Counted from the stretch's first letter, positions 32,285-42,935 are shown. The stretch: 64,000 nt of DNA from Calamus simplicifolius (GCA_900491605.1 UESW01005042.1:179063-243062); one strand, 5' to 3'. Notes: a model not told the origin generated them from the sequence alone. Numbers and translations: made by a program.

Positions 32285-34065
32285 TCAACTCAACTCAACT
32301 CATCTAATCCTTTTCCCAACTAGGGTTGGCTACATGAATCTGCTTCCTCCACTCTGCTTTATTTAGAATCAAGTCAGCATTCAAATTATAAATACTTTAT
32401 CTTTTTTAATTATTTCTCTCCCTATTAGTTTAGGTCTACCTCTACCTCTATCTTTACCATATATTGTTAAAATATACTTTTTCTAACTGGAGCATCTAAA
32501 GGTCTACATTGTATATGTTCAAACCACCGCAATCGATTTTCTCTCATTTTATCTTCAATTGGAGCTACTCCTATCATTCTCTTATATGTTTATTTCTATT
32601 TCTATCTTTTAAAGTTTTACCATATATCAATCTTAACATATACATTTTTATTACACTTAATTTATTCACATCTTGTTTTAATATTACCAAACACTCTGTT
32701 CCATATAGCATAGATGGCCAATAGCGGTTTTATAGAATTTTTTTAATTTTAATGGGATGCGTCAATCATATAATACTCCCGAAGTGCTCTTCCACTTAAT
32801 CCATCTTGTTTTTAACTCTATGATTCACATCTTCACATATTTCACCTTCTTGCTGGATAATTGATCCCAAATACCTAAATTTTTTACTCATTAATATCTT
32901 TGGCTTGCAATCTTTACTATTTCTTCATTTGTATTTCTACTCCCACTAAAATTACATTTCATGTATTCAGTTTTAGTTCTACTAATCTTAAAACCTTTAT
33001 ATTCTAAAGCCTCTCTACAAATCTCTAGCTTAGCATTTACTTCAGATTTATGCTCTGTTTGGATGGAGAAAAAAGTGGGAAGAAAGAAAATTAGAAGGAG
33101 AGAAAAGTGAAAGGAAAGAAAATTGGAGAGAAAATATTTTTTCTCCTTCTGTTTGGATGAGTGGAAGGAAAACAGAGAGGGAATAAAAGTAATTTACAAT
33201 GATAATAATATCCTTTTATAAATGATTAAAAAATGCATGAGTTGTTTTTTTGGAAGGGTCATATTTGAATGAAAAAAAATGAAAGAACACTTTTGAGTTT
33301 TCTCTTCGAAATCTCTCGGTTTCAGAGAGAAAACTTTATGTGGGGCCACCACTTTTTTCTCTTTATTTTCCCTTTAGTTTTCTTTCCTCAATACGTTTCT
33401 CTCCATCCAAACAAAGTAAATTTCATTTTCTCTCCTGTTTTCCCTCCTAATTTTCTTTCCTCCCTAGTTTTCTCTCAATCCAAACAGAGGCTTAGTTTCA
33501 TCAATCAACATTATATCTGCAAATAATATATAACATGTGATATCATTTTGAATATGTTTGGTTAATTCACCCATACTAAATAAAAAAAACGAACTTAAAG
33601 CAAATGATGTAAACCTACAGTAATCAGAAACTCACTAGTTTCTCCTATTGTTATTTTAATAATAGTTATTACTCTATCATACATATCTTTTATCAATTTA
33701 TGTATCTTTTGATGACTCTTTTTTTCTCTAAAATCCCTTATATTATTTCTCTAGGTACTTTATCATATGCTTTCTCTAAATCAATAAAGACCATATGAAG
33801 GTCTTCTTTTTTTCTTATATCTTTTCATCAATCTTCTTAATAAATAAATAGCTTCCATGGTCGATCTTCCATGCATAAATTTAAATTGATTTTTTGACAC
33901 CAAAGTTTCATCTCTTATTCAATTTTCTATTACTCTCTCATAATTTCATTGGTTCATTAGCTTAATCCCTTTATATTTTGCATAGTTTTAAATATCTCCT
34001 TTTTTTTTATACATATATATTAATATAATTTTTCTTCAATCATTCGACATTCTTTTAGTTGCTAC
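32285..34065 (-). mobile_element. RTE-type LINE, decayed, 3' end with simple-repeat tail
   Basis: The minus strand reads, from right to left: the reverse-transcriptase blocks shared with the 29-kb copy (34060-33540), a FADD-like box with MLIDETKSEVNAKLEI (split by the MITE at 33051-33491), and a C-terminal stretch ending in an AEWRK-IHVA piece near 32370-32330. It finishes in a (GAGTT)n tail near 32310-32285. Plant RTE elements commonly end in short tandem repeats rather than poly(A). Frame breaks are many. Confidence 0.78.
33051..33491. mobile_element. Tourist-like MITE inserted in the RTE LINE
   Basis: The ends read TGCTCTGTTTGGAT and GCCTCTGTTTGGAT inward and are flanked by TTA (33048-33050 and 33492-33494). 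Removing the element and one TTA restores an open junction in the LINE frame, which proves the insertion. The subterminal sequence is GGAGAAAA-rich on one side and its complement on the other. Confidence 0.88.
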
Positions 34066-34270
34066 AATCACTACTACAAAAAGTTAAATAAACTACACTA
34101 GGTTTTAGAAAAAAAAAACTACATTTTTAGTAAAGATGTAGTCTAATATTTTAGACTACATTTTCATAATTTTTCTCAAATTAAAGACTATATTTATAAT
34201 AAAAAATATAATGTTATATTATTTTATATAAAAAATATATTTTTAATTAAGATATAGTTTATATAAAACT
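34066..34270. other. AT-rich stretch beginning with a CACTA-like terminus
   Basis: CACTACTACAAAAAG at 34069-34083 resembles the terminus of CACTA transposons. No matching inverted end or target duplication was found before the SurE leader. Confidence 0.3.
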
Positions 34271-34567
34271 AAAAATTTATTTATTTTTTTCTCCTAGTTC
34301 ACTTTCCCTCTTTTTCTTTAAAACAAAAACTATTTCATTCCACGATTTCAACCCTTTTATGCCCAAATTCGAATTCGGTAGGATTTCATCTTCTTTTCTT
34401 GTTCTTGATTCTTCTCCACCGAATTTATCCTCTTTCCCCTCTTGGCTCCGAAATACCAGACCGAATCGCTCTTTCTTTCCCCTCTCGCTCCCCGTTGCCT
34501 CCTTATCCTCTCCATTAGAATCTCTCGCTCGCCCTCGCATTTTCTCTTCTTCTTCAAGTCTCCAATA

Positions 34568-34884
34568 ATGATGACGGACTCGGCGTCTACAAAGAGCAGC
34601 CCTCTGCCCCCCTCCCTCGTCTCCAATCTCCAGAGCGTCCTCGCTGCCTGGCGCGGCGACGGCGGCGGCGGCGACGACGACGATGATGCCAAGCCCGGTG
34701 ATGAGGAGCCCCAGGCTGCCCCGTCCTCCTCCGCCGTTGCCGCCGAGGAGTCGGAGGACGGATCCAAGAAGCCGGTCGTCCTTGTGACCAACGGCGACGG
34801 GATTGGCTCCCCGGGGCTCGCCACCCTGGTCGAGGCGCTCGTCCGCGGTAGCCAATGCGACGTCTACGTCTGCGCCCCCGAATT
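34568..34884 (+). CDS. SurE-family 5'/3'-nucleotidase (acid phosphatase), exon 1 only
   Basis: The first exon encodes an acidic, Gly/Asp-rich leader of about 75 residues. It is followed by KPVVLVTNGDGIGSPGL and the strand ending DVYVCAPE. This is the start of the SurE fold; the TNGDG loop corresponds to the metal-binding Asp-Asp site, and plant homologues carry Gly at its first Asp. The exon ends at GAATT before a GTGAGG donor. SurE enzymes hydrolyse nucleoside monophosphates. The expected second exon (starting with the SGHS region) is not found before element B begins at 35453, nor between 49094 and 50315. The gene therefore looks truncated or split by element B. Confidence 0.85.
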
Positions 34885-35452
34885 GTGAGGCCACTCCCTC
34901 CCTTCGTCGGTTCTTATCGCGAGATTTGGATTCGTGGTTCTTTTTTCTTTTCAGTTTTAGTAAAAATTGTTTCGATTCTCTAGGTTCGTTTTTGTAATGG
35001 GTGTTTGTCCGAAGCTTGTGATGCGGACTAGCTACAGTAGGGTTTGCTTACTTATCTTAGCGGATGGATTTTGCCTCTCCTTTCCTTTCGCTTTGGTTTG
35101 ATTCCATTTTTGGCTTCATGGGTTTTGGAAGAACGGGATGAAGTTGTTGGATATAGGCATTGGTAGTGATGTTAGCTGATTTCTTTTTCTTCTTGTTTTT
35201 TTTTTAAATTTTGGTAGTGATAGTCACGAAGTAATTATCACTTTAGCCTTTTTTTTTTTTGGTTTGATGAGAGGTGTTATATTATAGCCTTGTGCAACTA
35301 ACTCGTATTATGTTCCTCTAATATGTGAACTCCACATCCATGTTCAATCTCAAGATCTGGTTGCACATTGATATTTTACTAACTATTTATAAATGTTGTT
35401 GCATATTTCATTCCTCATATAGCTCTGAATCAGGTTAAAGTTGGACTTCTTA
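34885..35452 (+). other. Intron 1 of the SurE-like gene (left part)
   Basis: T-rich intron-like sequence following the GTGAGG donor. No coding signal. It ends at the outer edge of the element B LTR. Confidence 0.6.
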
Positions 35453-36344
35453 TGTAAATATTGCCGCCGGGATCCGTCCTCCGATTCGGACATGGTCGAT
35501 CTCCATGGAGAGGGGGCGGACCTGCACAAAAGTCCTCGCGCGAGAGGCGTTGGGGGTGGCCCTCCGCGGAAGACCCTCCGACGCTCAAGTCAGTGGAGAA
35601 AAATCGGCGATCAACCAGATAATGGGGAGGTGGATCTCTCCGGGAGGCCTCTCCTGGGCGGCCAATCGGGAGCTCTAAAGGGCAAGAGCACCGACGAGCT
35701 GCCGGCGAGAGAGCAGGAGAGTGAGAGTGAGGAGTGTGTAGAGTGCGTGCGTATGCGTACCTGAGGGAATCTGGGAGTGTCCTATTTATAGACTGTCACC
35801 TGGATCTTGAGCGCCTTCTGGAAGGTTCAGAGGTTGTTAGGATACGGAGTGGATCGAATCAGGCCGTTGTGGGGCTGTTGGGATCCGTATCTTGTCTGTT
35901 AGGGGATCGACGGCTGGGAGAGCTCCTTGATGGCTTGAGATCTGGTAGATGTAGGTCTCAGGTGGCCTTGATAGGTTCTAGACCACTTCTCAGACATGAT
36001 TCCTTATCTAGGGTGTCGTTATAGTAGGCTGAGGCTCTCCCGCGTCAGGTTCGCGGAGGTGGGTATTGGATTGTGGATCATTTAACGTAGCCGGGCCATG
36101 GTGAGCTCGGGGGGGAACGAGCTACGGAAGCCCGGGAAGGCCGAGCTATGGAAGCCCGGAAGGAGCCGAGCTACGGAAGCCCGGAAGGCCGAGCTAGCCC
36201 GGAAGGAGGCCGAGCGAAGGCCGAGCTACGGAAAGGCCGAGCTATGGAAGCCCGGAAGGCCGAGCTACGGAAGGGCGAAGGGAGGAGGTCGGCCTTAGCC
36301 TCCTCGCACGGATATTGATGCAATGATGATTTTACCCCCCAACA
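35453..36344 (-). repeat. 3' LTR of element B
   Basis: On the minus strand it starts TGTTGGGGGGTAAAATC, carries a 24-bp array, a TATA box CTATAAATAGG (35791-35781) and the motif CTGACTTGAGCGTCGGAGGG (35593-35574). It ends near GGCAATATTTACA. The exact outer end (35453 or 35462) is uncertain because no target duplication confirms it. Confidence 0.82.
36098..36290 (+). repeat. 24-bp tandem array in the 3' LTR of element B
   Basis: Units of the form GCCGAGCTACGGAAGCCCGG with variable AAG/GAAG spacers. A matching array of about ten units lies in the other LTR (48830-49035). The unit number differs between the two LTRs, showing expansion or loss after insertion. Confidence 0.85.
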
Positions 36345-36370
36345 CATGCCCTCCACTCCCTAGTTCGAAG
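36345..36370 (-). promoter_or_regulatory. Polypurine tract region of element B
   Basis: The minus strand reads AGGGAGTGGAGGGCATG directly before the LTR start TGTTGG. ATGCCC at 36345-36350 and GGGCAT farther in could pair, as they could in the LARD. Confidence 0.7.
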
Positions 36371-36636
36371 CGTAGGTTCGGGCATAGGGAGTATAAGTCC
36401 AGCGGCGCGTTCCGGATGGGACAGTTTGGTTTAGACAGCCCGTGCAATGATGCCCTAATTAATGCGACAGGGTCATCGTGCCTTCGGGGGTAAGGCTCCC
36501 CAAAGTGACGGTTGGGAATGCGCCACGTCGCGAATCCCGATCGATCGGGCGTTTGTCGAGGCGGTTCCGAACGCCTCGGGCGGGATGCCCCGTCTTCTCA
36601 AGGCGGCTTCCTTAGTGGGGAAGCAAGGCGATAGAC

Positions 36637-36652
36637 GTACTATATATATATG
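36637..36652 (+). promoter_or_regulatory. TATA-like box of the main antisense gene
   Basis: TACTATATATATATG lies about 105 bases upstream of the ATG at 36753, inside element B and on the strand opposite to gag-pol. It suggests an internal promoter. Confidence 0.5.
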
Positions 36653-36752
36653 TGCATGTTCGCAGCATCCTCTCGTCTTGTTTTTTGAAAAGTTTGGCCT
36701 TTCATCCTTCTCGACGCTCGTCGTTTCGCCTGGTGTTTTTCTCTCAATCGAG

Positions 36753-39700
36753 ATGGCGATGAGCCCCGACGATGTGGTTTCAGAGATTGTAGCTGAGGAT
36801 TTGGGAAGGATTCACCAATGGTATGGCATGCCCTCAGATGTCGTTCTGCGGGCGCCGGAGTCTGGGGATAGGGTCTCGCGAGATCTGGAGTCCGGGGTCT
36901 TCATTTATGAAGACAGTTTGAAGGCAGGCTTTCGTTTCCCTCTCCATCCCTTGGTGAAGGAGATAATGACCCACTACAACATCTGCCCGGCGATGGTGGC
37001 CCCAAACAGTTGGCGGAGCATCATCGGATTTATCTCAATGTGCCACCAAATTCAGATTGTCGCCACTCTTCCCCTTTTTCGCGCCTGCTACCATCTGATA
37101 CCTGGGAGGAAATCAGAGTGGCCTACATTGGACCCCGGAGGTCCTTCAACGTTATTGTGGATAAGCCGTCCTCCATTAAGGGATGGAAGAGCCGGTTCGT
37201 TATCGCAGAGGGGAACATTGGTTCCGACTTCCCTCGGAAATGGGGAAACTTTGTTAGGGATGCAGAGACGCATCCAGTTTTGTCAGCGCAGGAGGAGAGG
37301 GATTTGGACGTCCTTCGCAATGGCCAAGTGTTTTCGGCCAACGACCTGTTATCGGAGGGAGCCCTTTTCGCAGCCGGGCTCAGCTCCCAGGACCCGCAAG
37401 GTGAGTCTCTCCCTTTTACCTTTTCTCGCTGTGTGTTTTCTCGATGAATGTGTTTGGATCTGATCGTGTGTTTCATTCTTTCAGCCAAGAGGTCGGCTTT
37501 GTCGAGCCTCGCCAAGAGGAAGAGAGGAAAGCGCCCAGGGGAGAGCAGCGGCGCGGATAGTGGCAGGCCCGAGAAAAGGGCCCATACCTCCGCAAGAAGC
37601 CCGCCGGACGCCGGAGCGGTTACGACAGGAGCGCCGGGGGCGAAGGAGGATTTGGGGAGAGAAGCCATGATCCCTTGTCCTCCCGTGTTAGAGATATCGG
37701 ATAGCTCAGACGAGGCTCCGTTGGTTCGTTGACCGCGTCCCCTATGAAAGAGGAACCAGCAACGGATCTGGCGAAGGCGGTCGTTTCTGCGGGGCCTTCC
37801 GTCCCGCGGGATCACCACCGGCTCCAGCAGGAGAGGGAGAAGGGACAGCTGCAGCCGAGGAGGTTCAGGGAGAGCTCCCTCTTGGTCTCTGCAGGGGAGT
37901 CCGGTAGTAGTGAAGCCGGGTCGCTCGCGGTAGTTCAGAAGCGGGCCAGATAGAGGCTTCGGCGGAGCCTGCAGGGGAGGCGCAAGTGGTAGGCCGGGCC
38001 GAGGCCTCGGGGGGCCTGTGGCGGAGACAAATGGTGGTAACCGGGAAAGGTGCGTCGGAGGAGGGGACGCAGCAAGGTGGGAGTCCCGCATTGGGAGCTC
38101 CCTCGAAAAAGATTTTGGGGAGGCTGGCGCTTGGGCTAGCCGAATTATCCGAAGAAGTCCAAGCCAGGGCCTTGATAGAAGAGGCTGGGAAGTTGGGGGC
38201 CTCTCAGACGGAGGTCGCCCAGGTTGGTCCCTCAGGCGGGGACGGTCAACCCAGCAGTTCGAGCGCTGGTGTTGAGGAGGCGTTTTCCGCCTTAATGAGG
38301 TCGGCCTTGTATCCGGGTGCAGATCCTTCGGCGGACAAGTTTGCAGATTTGGAGCTGGTTGATGCTGCGTTCGGTCAGCAAGGCGTGGCTGAAAGTGTCC
38401 ATCTCCTTCCCGACATCGACAATACGACCCTGATGAGGATGACTCGGGCCTATGCCTCGCGGGTGAGTTATTCCTTGTGGGTGGATTTCTGACTTAACCC
38501 CATCATTTTTTACTTTTTGTCTGCAGAGTGTTTTGCTTTCTCGGGCGATATGCTGGCGTTTGAGTTTGGCGACGGGGGCCAGCATTCAGGCCAGGAGAGA
38601 CAACGCCGAGCTCCAATCGCGACTGAAGGTGTCTGAGAAGTTCGAGGAACTTATGGCTATAGTGATAGAAGTTTGAAGGGGATAAGGGCGGCACACCAGG
38701 TCGCCCTGGCCGAAGTGTCCAAGCAAAAGCGTAGAGTGGAGGAGTTGCAGGAACTCCTGGCGAAGAACGAAACGCGTGCTTGGAGCTGGCTAGAATTGAG
38801 TCGAAACATTCCGCGGAGGTGGCGGCGATGCGGCGGGAACATAGTGAAAGTTTGGGTCGGCTGGGAAGGGAAGCTGCCGACGAAAGAAACGCTTGACCAG
38901 AATGCTCGGCGAAGTGGAGGAGAAGTTGAAGCGGCGCGATGGCGAAATTGCTCACTTGAGGGAGGGCGCTAAATGGCACCAAGGGACGATAGCTCGGGTG
39001 AGCAACGAGTTATCCCAAGCCCGGGAGGAGGCCGGAGCCAAACAGTTAAGGATCAATACTCTGCAGGAGAGAGTTGAGCTGATCGGGGCTGACAGAACAA
39101 GAGCCAGGGGTGAGGCTGAGGAGCTGACCAAGAGGTTGGCCAGACGAGAGGAGGAGGTACGATCTCATTTCCCCCTTTTTAGCTTCTTCTACTGGTCTCT
39201 TGTGATGCCGACTGACTTTGGTTTTTTCAGATGGCGAAGTTAGGAGTTGGAGAATTCGGGCTCTCCAAGGTGAGCTCGTGTCCAACCGCAATAAGAGCTC
39301 AGAACTCGAGACGCGGGCCGGCGAGTTCGAGGAGCAAAACATTATTTTGCGGGCTCAAGTTGCGGAGGCTGAGAAGCAGGCTGCTGAGGCTAAGATGCAG
39401 CTCGCCATACTCAAGGGGAAGCAGGATGCTATCGGCGTTGACGCCTTCCAACTTGGGATGGAAGAATGTAAAGATAAGATATCCAGTGAGCACCCAGAAT
39501 GGGATCTCTCTTTTCTGGATACTGAAGACGGTGAGTCCGAAGGAGAAGAAGAGGATGAATATGTCGACGTCTCCGATACCGATCCTGGTGCCGCCCGGGT
39601 CCCAGCGAAGCCGCAGCTTCTGAGGAACGATCGCAAACTGCCGCTGAAGGGGCAAAGGTATTGGAAAAAGGCGAATCTAGTCACACCTCGGCGGATGTAA
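36753..39700 (+). pseudogene. Main antisense accessory gene of element B (Transposase_28-like, four exons)
   Basis: The start MAMSPDDVVSEIVAEDLGRI leads into the Transposase_28-type block (FIYEDSLKAGFRFPLHPL, then PNSWR) near residues 50-90. A stretch that resumes in another frame has KGWKSRFVIAEG. Exons are 36753-37400, 37485-38462, 38527-39156 and 39231-39700; borders are GTGAGT/TTCAG, GTGAGT/CTGCAG and GTACGA/TTTCAG. Exons 3-4 encode a Glu/Arg-rich coiled coil and a strongly acidic tail (DTEDGESEGEEEDEYVDVSD). A frame change near 37090 and stops near 37732 and 37953 break it. The architecture equals that of the antisense genes in elements A and C. Its function is unknown; the introns imply transcription separate from gag-pol. 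Confidence 0.75.
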
Positions 39701-39740
39701 CCGAAGGCTCCTCCAAAACTGACGTGGTTCCCGGCCCTTA

Positions 39741-40019
39741 GAGCCACCCCTATATTTTGCTTTTTGAAAGTCTGACTGATGTTTCTTAATGAATGAAACC
39801 TCTATTTTCATTTAAATGTTTTTCCTTGTATGGCCCTGTTGCCGCCAGTCTTGCCTCAATCGCGAGCGACTTATGGCTCGTTGATGTTCTTTGGTCATCT
39901 TTGTTTCGGGATTGAGGGAATGCATTGGCTTGGCCCAAGGGGGGCGATAGCCTTGACCGGCGAACCGACAGGCGATCTGGCCCGGTTTGAGTCTTAATTA
40001 AAACTCGAGAAATGAAGCC
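39741..40019. other. 3' region after the main antisense gene
   Basis: It contains AATGAATGAAACC and T-rich signals resembling a plant polyadenylation region on the plus strand. No further gene is recognised. Confidence 0.4.
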
Positions 40020-40260
40020 GGCCGGTTAAGACCGATTGGTCGGGCAGGTCGGCTTGGGCCGACGGAATAGATCGGCTAGGGCTGGCAAGATAGGTCGGCT
40101 AGGGCCGACGAGCGAGGCTAGGGCCGACAAGCAAAATAGGTCGGCTAGGGCCGACAAGCAAAATAGGTCGGCTAGGGCCGATGTATGAAGGTGGCTGCCG
40201 AAGTAAATAGGTCGGCTAGGGCCGACAAGCAAAATAGGTCGTTGGGGCCGACAGTATGGT
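40020..40260 (+). repeat. 27-bp hairpin array of element B
   Basis: The repeated unit is TAGGTCGGCTAGGGCCGACA plus AGCAAAA. Its core, GTCGGC-TAGG-GCCGAC, is a perfect 6-bp inverted repeat with a 4-base loop. About eight sites are present, some altered or shortened. Confidence 0.88.
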
Positions 40261-40680
40261 AGGTTTTCGCTTGTTTTGCTATTCTGCCAGCACCCTGCCG
40301 TTTTGCAGGCAAATCGATTTTGTTTTCACCAAAATGATGATACGGCACTGTGGGAATATAAAGCTGCACTTGCCTTTCCGGAAGTGTTCTTTTCCCATGC
40401 GGGCCGTTTTCGTACGGCGCACGCAGCCGTTTACCATTGGAGGACATTATTTTCGTAGGACGATCCCCTGATCCTGTCAGTTTTCGTAATGCTGGTGGAC
40501 GGTTCTGCATTTAATGATGCGATTCGGGATTAAGAGGAAATCTGCATGCGTCATGGTTCAGACGGTGAGCTCGGCGCGCACTAGGGCGCTGCTTCATCCT
40601 GGGAGGCCACGTGGGGTGTGGCCCAGGTGTTTGAATCTCGGGGCTAATAGCCTTGGTATTGCTCCCGGTCCATTTTTGGC

Positions 40681-41497
40681 CTATAAAAAGGGAAAGTGGG
40701 GTAGTGTCAAGTCATCCCCAAAAGTTTCTTTCCACTAGAGCTTTCATCATGCTTTTTCTGCTGCTGCGAGTGGGAGGACTGAGCTTTTCTCTTGCAAGCT
40801 TCTTGCCTCCGGATAGTTGGGGCGATGAAGGAGCTGCCAAAGGATGGCTCGCCCTTAGGGGATGAGTCCCGGAGATCATATGGAGAGCGCACATGGAGGG
40901 CGCATAGATCACACGGAGAGCGCACACATACTCTTCCCGTGTGACCTTTGTGGTTCCCCTTCGGAGACGTATGGTAGGGGGTGCATGCGGGCTCCCCATG
41001 GTTTGTGTGAATTTCGCCTCCTCCCCTGATTTGGATTCCTGGGCTCGCCTGCCTGGGGAATCTTTCACCACATGGGGAGGGGGTGAAAGCGTGCCGCCCG
41101 CCGATGCCTTGTCCTTGAGCCATGGCAAGGTAGGGCGGCGCACATTCGGTTTGGGAGAGCGCTTCGCCGCCAGGGTTCGCTGGCTTCCTACCTGCTCGCC
41201 GGGGGTCCCTCGGTTGGGTGGTCTGGGATGGCCACCCAGATATCTCGGTTGGGTCACCGAGATATCATTATTGACTGAAGCTGGCCGCGACTATTGGTCC
41301 ATGTCGCCCGGCTGTTATCAGCTCGAGCTGACTGGATGCGGCTTATCTGGTTCGGCGATCGGATGCCGGAGCACCACGGTTGCCCAGGTCTGCTTTGGAG
41401 CAGTTGCCCGAGTTTTGTATTCGTCTTTATTTTATGCATTTCAATGCTCTTGTAACGCCTTTCAGGCATTTGTAAACCGGTTTTGACGGCAATAAAG
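40681..41497 (+). other. Candidate antisense transcription unit with short ORFs
   Basis: A TATA box CTATAAAAAGGG (40681-40692) is followed by two short overlapping ORFs, at 40749-40865 (38 aa, starting MLFLLLRVGGL) and 40825-40944 (39 aa, starting MKELPKDGSP). An AATAAA signal lies at 41491-41496 after a T-rich stretch. The layout resembles a promoter, leader and 3' end on the strand opposite to gag-pol. No protein family is recognised. It may instead be a noncoding transcript or a relic. Confidence 0.35.
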
Positions 41498-41744
41498 AGA
41501 GTTCTATTCTGTTTCTCAATCTCTATTTCTTCTGTGCCAAGCTTATTGTTGTTGTTGGGCATGGGTGCCTCGCTCGTTCTTAGGCGAAGATCCCGCGCTA
41601 TCCGAACTAGTCGAGGTTCGCAAGCGGCGGTTTGGAGATCGTTTGGCGGAACACGTTCCTTACTTTGGTTCGAAGCTTGGTATTTTGTCTCGTATCGGCT
41701 ATTATCGAGGGTCGGCCGAAGCTCGGAATATCGTAGGTTCGGAG

Positions 41745-42115
41745 AATTTGTAGCTCGGCCCAGCCGAGGTTCGGAGACTTGGCCCTGCCAAGGTTCGGAG
41801 AACTTGTAGCTCGGCCCAGCCGAGGTTCGGAGAATTTTTACTTGGCCCTGCCAAGGTTCGGAGCTCGGCCCAGCCGAGGTTCGGAGAATTTTTACTGGCC
41901 CTGCCAAGGTTCGGAGAATTGTAGCTCGGCCCAGCCGAGGTTCGGAGATATTTTACTTGGCCCTGCCAAGGTTCGAGAACTTGTAGCTCGGCCCAGCCGA
42001 GGTTCGGAGATATTTACTTGGCCCTGCCAAGGTTCGGAGAACTTGTAGCTCGGCCCAGCCGAGGTTCGAAGAAGTTTTACTTGGCCCTGCCAAGGTTCGG
42101 AGATTCAGGGCTCGG
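41745..42115 (+). repeat. Hairpin tandem array 1 of element B
   Basis: Alternating CTCGGC-CCA-GCCGAG and CTTGGC-CCT-GCCAAG modules, each followed by GTTCGGAGA, about 12 hairpin sites. Most stems are perfect. It is separated from array 2 by the small antisense gene. Confidence 0.92.
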
Positions 42116-42135
42116 AGAAATGACTTAGCTGCCAC

Positions 42136-42236
42136 TATGAGCCGTAGTGTAAGGTCTCTATGACGCTTGGTGAGGGGCGCCAGAGAAAAACNCACTATGA
42201 GCCGTAGTGTAAGATCTCTATGACGCTTGGTGAGGG
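42136..42236. repeat. Short tandem duplication with an undetermined base
   Basis: CACTATGAGCCGTAGTGTAA and its continuation TCTCTATGACGCTTGGTGAG occur twice, 57 bases apart. The base at 42192, at the start of the second copy, is N. The duplication could be real or an assembly effect. Confidence 0.8.
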
Positions 42237-42567
42237 GGCACCTGGCGGAATGAGCGGTATGTTGTCACGCTCCTTTATTTATGACGTTACCCTTCCCGAG
42301 GGGACAAGTCATTTGCCAGACGCCGGATCTCTTCCCTCTGCGCTTCCCGAAAAAGGAGCCTAGGAAGTGCTGTGAGCATTTATTACGGGGGGGGCAGATC
42401 GGAAAGTATTCTGCTCGGGAGATTCCCGATCAGTCAGTCCGCACTTACCGATCTCACTCGGGATGGGGTGCGGTGCCTCGGATTCTGCAGTCATTAAGGT
42501 GACGACACATGGCAAGTTCTCATAGGTCGGTAGCTACGGCGTGACCGATTGAGATACCTGCCTGACA

Positions 42568-42579
42568 AGTATAAATATG
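42568..42579 (+). promoter_or_regulatory. TATA box of the small antisense gene
   Basis: AGTATAAATATG lies about 60 bases upstream of the ATG at 42637. Confidence 0.5.
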
Positions 42580-42636
42580 ACCGAGGGATGTGGTCTTAGT
42601 CATCCCTCGGTTCAGGTCATAAAATAGTGTCAGACC

Positions 42637-42935
42637 ATGGCCTCTCAAGGGCAATCCTCGGAATAGTTGCGTGCATCTCTCAACGGTTTGCTATATTCAG
42701 AGGGGGCGCCCCACCATCACTGTCGACGGGTTAGGTCTGGCGTCGACCTTGCGAGCAATCAGCAGCTCGTAAGGGTCATCGAGGAGTACATGGACGTGTC
42801 GACTAAGGAGGCGGAGGCCCTGCGCGGGTGGTAGACCGGCAGAGGGAGGAGGTCGAATCACTTCGCTAGCAGGTTGCCGATCTCACCGAGCGCCTGGAGA
42901 ATCTGCTGGCATCTGGAAGCGACTCCGACCCCTGA
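42637..42935 (+). pseudogene. Small antisense coiled-coil gene of element B (about 100 codons)
   Basis: The frame starts MASQGQSSE and then hits a TAG. Downstream codons continue coherently through LRASLNGLLYSEG and an EEYMDVSTKEAEALR stretch. A frame change near 42830 moves to a VVDRQREEVESLR stretch, followed by a TAG, a heptad-like continuation, and a SDSDP end at 42935. It is preceded by a TATA box and followed by a T-rich 3' end with AATGAAAAG. It would encode a short, charged coiled-coil protein. No known family is recognised. Two stops and one frame change disable this copy. Confidence 0.5.

Noticed and set aside
34277..34894. Minus-strand frames of 205 and 155 codons over the SurE exon
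   Set aside because: Antisense shadows of a GC-rich first exon. The SurE motif is in the plus-strand frame.
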